From Leuctra nigra (lineage: Eukaryota; Arthropoda; Insecta; Plecoptera; Leuctridae): a stretch of DNA of 64,000 nucleotides. This document shows, one piece after another, positions 1 through 9,200 of this stretch. Made by a program: the position numbers and the translations under genes. Location of the stretch: positions 21,811,246 through 21,875,245 of the forward strand of contig OW203773.1 in assembly GCA_934045905.1 (NCBI GenBank), read 5' to 3'. Each line of letters begins with the position of its first letter. Within the stretch, counting starts at the first letter, position 1. Under the pieces are notes generated by a model. It saw only the letters and a program-made list of their open reading frames with translations. It had not been told where the DNA came from and ran no database searches.

Positions 1-68
1 ATCGCTGACTGCGCTCAATGTTGCTTAACCTCGGTGATCTAACGAGAACCGAGGTATCCAACACACCA
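1..68 (-). repeat. 5S rRNA-headed SINE, copy 1 (cut by window edge)
   Basis: Read on the minus strand, this matches the internal part of 5S rRNA (the ACCTCGGTTCTCGT box, then GATCACCGAGGTTAAGC). The same head occurs on the plus strand at 5764-5850, where it is joined to a non-5S body, so this is a SINE head and not a 5S gene. It lies just past the stop codon of the mutarotase gene, in sense orientation, and may form part of its 3' UTR. The rest is outside the window. Confidence 0.75.
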
Positions 69-207
69 GCCGTTAATAAGTGAAGAAGACACTGAAGAGA
101 GTGGTTGAAACGGGTGGTTTAGTGGAGTATTCGTTGCTAGAAATGCGTTGTTGATTGTACCGATCACCCGCAGCCGTGTGTGTAGTTCAGTTCCTTCTGA
201 TTGGTCG

Positions 208-285
208 TTACACGAGACCGAACCGGTACGTCACGGTGTGCGAATACGTCGTTCCCGGTCGCAGGATACTGTCGGGGAAGTTCTT
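208..285 (-). CDS. GALM: Galactose mutarotase exon 7 (C-terminus)
   Basis: Reads KNFPDSILRPGTTYSHTVTY then RFGLV and stop. It follows the family's C-terminal pattern (FP..LLRPGEEY in human). The acceptor is TTCGCAG at 286-287 on the minus strand, phase 0. It is joined to exon 6 after ...DAVNH. It lies in a frame without a long ORF and was found by looking for the missing C-terminus. Confidence 0.88.
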   Translation of the reverse strand, partial: KNFPDSILRPGTTYSHTVTYRFGLV

Positions 286-3200
286 CTGCGAACAGAGCAA
301 GCATCAGCATTTAGAATCTCTGTTTAAAGGCTTTAGAAGAAGGGAAAGTTTGATGTCAGCTTCATTTTTGCACTCTGTTGGTTACAAGGAAATGGGTTAT
401 TTTGACACCCCCCCCCCTCCCCTCTGTCACGCTTTGTCACACTTTTTGAGACCCCCCCCCCCCCCTAAAAGGACGTCACAAAACTATCTCTACCCCCACT
501 TAAAATAATTTTTCTGACTGTAAAATTTATTGGAATTTGTCTTTTTTAGCAAAGTTTCAGTTCTCTACATATCATCTGAAATTTAAAATGCTTGAAAATA
601 TCTATATCAAAACGTGGTGTCCTACTGGCTCCAGACCCCCTTTTCCCCCTGTCACACTAGGTTTGTTCGTAGGGGTGTTCTAACCTGCTCGGAGTAGGCG
701 GAAGTACGTCACTGAATATGATAGGTGCATGAATTCCGAATCAAAACTTGACGGATAGGTATAAGTAAACTTTTCCGTGACGACTTCCGGTGTGTTCCGA
801 ACAGACCTACTGTGTCCAATACTGGTGCACCCCCCCTCCCTCCCCCTGAAGCGTTACGTCCTTTATGCACAGCCCCCAACTGTCAATATGTGAACATGAA
901 AAACTATAGTTTCCAAAGTTTTCTTCTGTCAATTACCTGCTGTATAATATTGTAATAAAAATGTATAATCGTATCCTTGTGCAATGGATATGATTTCTTT
1001 TATTCATTCTTGTACATATAGTGTCAAGTGTGCAGCAAATACACAATAATACAGAGAAAAAACTTAATTTGCTATCCTACTAAAATGAATAATTGAGTTT
1101 TCTGTTTGTTAAATAAGCAAAATAACGCAACAACCAATCTACTACTTTTTGAGCAAAAAGTCAAGTTGTGTCACTACGTTTTTAGTCAAAGTAGTTAGTA
1201 AAGAAGTAACACTGCTTTTCAAACTTGATTTGACCAACACTGTGAAGCACGATTACTCACGTGGTTGACGGCGTCGGGATAGTTCTGCGTCTCGAGACAG
1301 AATGCGCCGTGCTTCTTGTAGTACGTGCCGTCCTTGCCGCTGAGCTCCGGCATTTCGGGCTTGGCGGGGTCGGGCAGGAAGTTGGCGGTGTAGAGCTGCA
1401 CGCCGGGCTGGTCCGAGTGGACCTCCATCACGCGGCCCGACGGCGGGTGCACGGCTCTGCAGACAAACACCAATCATGAGGACACATCCTGGTTTAGCAT
1501 GGACCCCAGCACCACGAGTGAATGAAATAGGCAAAACTTGTGGGAGATGATCTTCAACTGTTTTATTCTCATTGGCCGTGACCTAGCAACGGATCAAATG
1601 TCAACAAATATACTCAAAATAGCTCGAAATTAGTTAGAACCAAGGCGCGCAAATTATTATTTTGATTGCGTATAAACTTTTAAAAACGTGTACATTCTAA
1701 GAAGTGAAAAATGCATAATATGTGCAGCAACATAACGTACAATTGCAGTGCCAGAGGTAAGCTTTCCTTCCCAGAGCCCTGATTCTATAAATCCATTGCG
1801 ACCGCTTAGCAATTATTTCAATGTTAATCCTTATTCCTTATGGAAGAAATTGCTAAGCGATCGCAATGGAGTTATAGAATCCCACCTCAGGTGGCTCCGT
1901 CTGTACTTTTTGCAGCTCTCTATCCCCGTAGTCAGGTGCCTTTTGGTATTTTTTGCTCACTTGGGGGCTAATTAAGCAAGCTTGGTACTCATGGTACTTT
2001 TCCTACTATTTTTGTTTGTAGGCACTGCCCAGCGGCCTGATTCTATAACTGCAAAGCGGTAACCCTCCGCTAGCAAAGAGAGGTTTCCATAAAGCTTTAC
2101 ATTTACACGCAATCCAAATCAAGTCGCAATTAAATCAGGACCCAGGTCACACCGTTCAATCAATCAATCTGAAATTTTGCCTTAACACAATGAATGTCAG
2201 AAACAGTTTTTTAGCAAAATCCGCTGATTGGCTGAAATGAAAATGAATCATACTCTATGTCCAATCAAATTCAAATTTTGCATAGTCATTGAGACTATCA
2301 TTTTCGATTTTGCAAATTATCAGTTGCAACTTGGCTACAACTAGCCAAGTGGGTGGACCTGAATCAGATGCGAATCAACATCGATAAGACCATCAAGATG
2401 TCATTCAGCACTAGGAAAACACGGATACAGTACCAGTACCAGCTTGGGAACCTACCAATTGATCCCACAAAGGATGCTAAGTACCTTGGAGTGTGGCTGT
2501 CTGATGACCTGAAGTGGAATAACCACATTGATGTAACTTCAAAGAAGGCATCCAAATCACTGCAGTTCGTCATGAGGAACCTCAAAGGTGCAGCAAAGAA
2601 GGCAAAGGAACTGGCATATCTCACCCTTGTTCGTCCACAGATGGAATATTGTGCCAGTGTGTGGAGTCCATATACCATGGTGAATAAACACCAGCTGGAT
2701 ATGGTACAGAGGAGGGCTGCACGGTATGTTGAGAGTTCATTCGGAAACTCTCCTGGCCCCACTGAACTCATAAAATCACTGAAGTGGGAGTCTCTGGAAG
2801 ACCGGCGAGACGCATCCAGAGCTATCGCTATATACAGGGCTTACTGCCATGAAGAGGCTTGGGAGGAGCTAGGTGAGCTACTGCAGAGACCGAATTACAC
2901 CGCGAGAGGAGACCACACCGAGAAAATTCGTCTGTTGCAGCCGCGAACAGACACTGGCAAGTTCTCTCTCGCAGCGCATGGGATCAGATTGTGGAACAAC
3001 CTGCCTGCCAGCGTCGTGGAGCCACTTCCCCAGAACAATAAAGAATTGAGGAAGAGGATGAAGTCCATTATTCCATAAAACTACAACAACCGACGAATAA
3101 GTGCACTTAAGAACATTGACTATTATTAATAATTGAAACATGTATAGTAGCATTAGTCAAAGTTGTATCAATCAATAAATAATAATAATAATAATAATAA

Positions 3201-6200
3201 CAAATCAACCAAGAACGTCAATAGTTAGTGACATTATATGCTAGGTAGTTTTGTAATTGTTGACAAAAATATACATTTCATCGAGGAAGAAATATTCACT
3301 GCTCCTTATGCATTTGATTAGGTTCTCTACACACTTGTTTCCCAGCTCCATAGAGCAGCAACTATTATCTCGCAATGTACGAATGCTCGCTTATCAACGC
3401 GTTTCACAGAGCCTTCAGTCGTAACTAATCCCAGTCGTTTAGTTTACCTGGCCACGAAGTTGATGCCTCGTTGGTCGCCGCGGTTGATGCAGAGGTTGTG
3501 GTCGAACCCTCCGTCCGGCAGCTTGGGCAGCACGTCGCACATCTTGCGCGGGATGCGCAGGTCCAGCAGTGTGCCCCCCACGCTGCGCAGCTCGCCTGTG
3601 CGCAATACAGACACTAGTGAGATACTACTCAAGGATGGAACCACGGACTTTTCAGTTACACTTTAAGGAGTGTGCGAATAGTGAATTTTTACTTTGAATA
3701 CGAATATTGAATGATTGGCAGAAAATATTTGGAAACTGAACTCAGAGGAAAATAAATCAAATTCCCAAAGAAGATACTACTACTACTAAGGGCCAGTTTT
3801 TCAATACTCTGCAAAATTTTAGACAGTTGATTAGGTATTATTGTCATGGCAACAACCAATGACATTCCTTGAATTACCGTTTTAAACCGAATTACTTGGT
3901 TCAACATGGTTTAACAGAGTATTGAAAAACCGATCCTAAAGCGTCTAAAACGACCTTCAAATTCCAAGAATGATGGATGGCCAGAGTCTTTCTAGCCAGA
4001 GTAATGCTCTAAAACTTTTTATTTTTAAAATGTGAAAATAGTAAATAAAGGTAACTACGAAAAATAAACCGAGAGGAGAAATGGCGGGATTATTTTAAAA
4101 GATTTAAACACATCTTTTCGATACCTACTCCAAATGTTTACAAAACTTTAAAATTGGTGTTCCTAATTTTGAAGCAAATATTCAAAGCACACCTATTGTG
4201 GAATATTTGTAACTACAATAAATTTAAATAAAGACATTTTATGATGTCATGTCTCAAGAGTGGTTCTTTTCTTTCCCTACAATTCGCTAATTGAACTTTT
4301 AAAATGCGTTGAGAAGCTTACTAATCGGCATACGCGGGATTCGATCGTGAAGTAAAATACGTACCGGTGGGTATGTTGGTGTCGTCAGTTACGGTGAAGC
4401 GGTCCGCATTCACGGACAGCTCGGTCGCCATCGTACCGGTGGCACCGCTTTTCTAAATCAACAGACAAAAAGGGTCAAATAAACCAGCGGCTACAAGCAA
4501 CCTGAATTGGCAAAAGATTTTGGTAGAAGTTTAACAAATATTGAACAGATCAAGGCGATCATTTTATAGCTTGGCAAGATAGATCAACATGTTAATTAAT
4601 CCAAGATCAAACATTTTGAGGACTCTTGGAACTTAGCAAGACAAGATGCTACAAAATAGCAAAAACTAGTCCTTCCTTACAAATGTTGCTAAGATTTTCA
4701 GCAGTGTACATTAATTACACAATTTATACATGTCCATTTATGAGTTTTTGAAAGTAGGTACCTATCTTAATTGATGCATACCTAGAGGAAATATTTAGTC
4801 ACTGAAGATGAACATATTCAGAAAGTATCCATACATCTTTTGATGGCAGGCAGTCATTTTTAACTTACTACATCGTTTCCTATTATCGTAGGTACACTTA
4901 ACAAATGATGAAATGGTATTCGAAAGAAACGGATTGTCTGAAAAAAATTTGATTGCATCATCCAATGAAGTCTATGCTAACTCATCATCTACCTCTAAGT
5001 AGGTGAGCTATGATTTCATTGACAAGGATTGATTGTCAAGGAACCTGACCAGCAGCCAATCCGCTTCGTTCAAATACCGCTTTATGATTTGTTGGGTGTA
5101 CTTTCCATAAATTCAGCATTTCTAATAATGTATTGAATATTACTATCAATGTAACTGTCGGATATCAATGAACTTATTTTTAATTATTTTAATTATTATA
5201 TGCTACTAGGCTAATGGTGACGGATGAATGATTATGATGATGATTGGGAGATGATGATGAAGAGTAGGTAAGGATGGACGGTGGGAAGGAGGCGGTCATG
5301 TCCTATTAGTAGGGAACCTTTCCAGACTGTAGAAAACCACAATGGCCGTGGAAATGAGCTTACGTGTCCTCCAAGATTGAAGTACGAGTGGTTGACGAGG
5401 TTGATGGGGGTGGGTTTAGTCGATGTCGCCGTCATCTCCAGTATAAGCTGGTTGTCTGGGGTGAGCTGGTACGTGGCTTGGGCCAGCACCTCGCCGGGAT
5501 ATCCCTCCTCGCCGTCCTTGCTGAGATAGCTCAAGGTCAGCTTCTTGTCCTGCACGTGCGACTCCCAGATGTGCTGAAACATTGCGTTGACGTTAGTTGT
5601 GCGACTGAGAACCTTCCATCTTGAAACCGAACCGAACCCAAACCTTTTTCGAACACGAACCGAACGTTTAAAAACTGCGAATATCTATTTAAATTATTCT
5701 ATTTGCCCAAAGAGATAACATCTCTCTTCTCAAGAAGATATCTCATCTCATTTTATCCCAACACCTGGTGTATTGGATACCTCGGTTCTCGTCAGATCAC
5801 CGAGGTTAAGCAACATTGAGTGCGGTCAGCGGTTGGATGGGTGACCATTCAACTCTGGCTTGCCAGTTGCTGCCATTGGGCCAGAGAGACTGGTGTGTTT
5901 GGGGGTTAGTGTGACCTAGGATTCCTAGGTGTGACGACCTCCCTCCACCTGTTGAGGGAGGTGGAGTGTGGGTTGTGGAGGCCCGTGCTGTGAATGTTAC
6001 ACCGTCCTTCGGATGGGACGTTAAGCTGCTAGCCCCCTTGGTATCTTTCATAGCAGTACGCTACATGCCGGTACCGGTTTCCCTCCTCCCTTCCCTATTA
6101 CATTCTCACTAATGTCACGAATTAGCGGAAATAGAACCTAAAGGATTGCATTAATTTACCAACATTGCCCCAGTGAGATGTCAGGAAACATCGTTCTCCA

Positions 6201-9200
6201 ATAATAATTGTGAATACATTAAGCTGTCATTATGCCTTCAAGGTTTGCTGATCTTAAGGACCCTCGGCTTGTATTGGTGTGATAACATTGTCAAATAGGC
6301 TATCAATCACTCAACACTAACAATTACGTACCATAGAGTATCGATTATTGCACTTCTTATCTGTAATTGAGCTCTTATCAGGAGAAAGCAAACAAGAAAA
6401 CACACTTAGGTACTAGCTGTTTTAAAAATTGATAACTCGGAAAGTGTGCCTTGAGATAAAGGCAATGATTACTTCAAGATTGTTTAATTAACAGTAATAA
6501 TTCAGAGATTTATTTGCTTGAATGATATTGAATCAAAGATTGAAAATTGATTGAAAATAAAATAGATTAAATATAAATCACAAACATAATATTCGCATGT
6601 ATTTTTATGAAAATTCTATATTCAGCTACCTAAGTAGTACGAACCAAGTATCAACCAAGCACCCTATGTGACATTTTTGAAATCATTGAGTTAAGGTCTT
6701 GGTATCGTTGGAATCAGCAGATAATTTTCCAACTTTGTTTTCGCTAAGAATGCGCTAAGTCCGCATTTAGTACTAAGATAAAACTTGAGTTTACTACGTG
6801 TATTTAATCAATGGCGAAGCAGAGATTTAAAATGAATTAAAGGCCGATTACTCGAAACAGGATTCACGTTCGTTAGGTGCTTAAGAGGCAAACGGAAGCG
6901 AACGGGAATCGCACGGTTCGTCAGAGCGTTTTTGAAATTTTGTCTTCCCACTAAATAATTTTAAAAAATCAGATAGTAACCTCAAAGGGGTATGACCTCA
7001 AAGTGTTAAATACAATATTTATTATTTTTAGTAAAATAATCGTATTTAACACTTTGAGGTCGTACCAGAGATCATAAAGTACTCCAGTGTGCGGCATTAT
7101 TTAGTCTATTGGGCCGTTATGGGTCGTTACTTAGATCTGATTTTTTAAAATTATTAAGTGGGACGACAAAATTTCAAAAAACCGCTCTGACGAACCGTGC
7201 GATTCCCGTTCGCTTCCGTTTCCCTCTTAATGCTATGGCAGAGGATGAAGGTTCATAACATCATTCATACCTACCTACCATGTTGAGCTACGTATCATTT
7301 TATCTCTTAATTTTCGTATATTTGCCAACATAAGATGTTTGCAAATATTGGGTAGACCTATTTATAAATTAGCTTCTTGATCTAGCTTTCAACAGCCTAA
7401 TTAAAATAGGACTTGCTAAGCGTCATTGCGAGACATAAAAAACCTAGAACTAATGGATTGAAATTGTACTGAATGGTCAAGCTAGGTGAAAGAAATAACT
7501 TATCATTCATGTCCGGGTGTTCGAACACATTCGCGTACTGTTGAAAGATCCAGCCTAGCACATGGTCTTGAAATAATACATAAAAGAAACGACCCTGCGA
7601 CTCTTGGCGAGTCCGAACTAGAGCTAAAAGTCATTCTATATGATAGTCATCTTTAGGTACTCAGTGCGATGAAACTAATTGCAGCCCATGATTAAGCTAT
7701 GGGATAAAATAACAAGCAAACTTTCCTCTTCCTACACGTATTTTATTTACCTACAATATTCAATTAATCAATCACCACATCTCCAAATCTCATTCGGCCT
7801 CATGTGACAAAAACCAAGAAGCAAATGCTCATAAAATATCCCTTTAAATTTTACGATGATTACCTAGTTCTGTTTGAAGCATTAGTGACTCGAAACACAT
7901 ATTAGTGGCTAATCCAGATTGAGTGTAGACCCAAATAAGGAGCCCCCCTCGTCATAACACTCACGAACTACTCTAACCCATCAAACTAAAATTAAGATCG
8001 ACACTAAAGCATCTGACCTCTCAACCCAAGTGCAAATTGCAATACTGTCTGTAGGTACATTACATAGGAAAAATATCAAAAAAACTTACACTTTTTAAAT
8101 AAATTATAAACTTCATAAATTACCTAGACATGTTTAAACCTGCCCCAAAGGGCATTTTTTGGTTTTTTGACACTTTGAAATCAATTTTCTTTAGTATTTT
8201 GGTTACAAAATGAAACTATAGGTACGTAAAACCCCAGACAATGTGTATGTTCTCCTGACATCCAGGGGGGGGGGGGGGGGGTAAGCGCCCCCCCTTGCTA
8301 CTCCCTGCGGACGCCCATGTGTGCACGATTCTTTAAAAAGTGTTATCATTTTAGTGTTGTCTGTCTTCACAATAACAACATTTTAAAAAATATATATTTC
8401 GACCCTTTCAAGCTTCCTGAATATCTTGCATAAATATTGCAATACAATTAAGTAGGTACATTCAATGAGTGACCTCTGCTGGTACGACCTTAAAGTGTTT
8501 AATACAAAATCATTAACACTTTGAAGTCGTCAGATGTCATAATGTACTCCAGTGTGTGGCATTATTTAGTCTATTTTAAGCTTGAAATGGTTGCGGATAT
8601 CTGATTTGTTAAATTCTATTATTGTGAATCTACAGAATTACAAATGATTCTTCAAAGCTATTCAGAGCTTCAAAGATTCTGTTAAAAACTCGTTAAGGTG
8701 ACAATAAATAAATCTCACCTTGTCGAAGCCCCTGAATCCACCGTGAAGAGTGAACGTGCCGCGGTTCAGACTGACGTTGTAGTTGTTGTCACCGATGCTG
8801 AACTTTCCCTCGCGGATGCGGTTGGCGACCCTGCCGACCACGGCTCCGAAGTAAGGGTTGTTTGGCTTCAGATATCCTGCAATAGGCAGCAGCATTAGTC
8901 ACTACGATCAAGATTATACATACAGTCAGTGCAGCTAGTGTTGTAATCCCACGATATTGAGGAATTAGAACGTAGTAGCCATTTGCCTTCGGCTCCCTTA
9001 AAAGAAACATTTGATGTAGTTTTAGTTGTTAAAAACAATAACAAGATAATTTCAGGAAGAAAGAGACACAAAAACTAATTCTTACAACAATTTTGCTTTC
9101 TTAGAGCTTTGAATTTGTAAATAAATCCACTTAAAACGGTAAAAACGCTTTACAAATTTGGTTTATCTTCACTGGAAAGTAGGGATGGCACTTTTACCGG

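Noticed and set aside
1..68. Functional 5S rRNA gene
   Set aside because: Only the internal part matches, and the second copy shows it is the head of a SINE.
1253..1534. Overlapping ORFs on both strands here and at 40.5-41 kb, 43.0-43.3 kb and 53.4-53.7 kb
   Set aside because: They are other-frame shadows of GC-rich exons of the mutarotase, kinase and decarboxylase genes.
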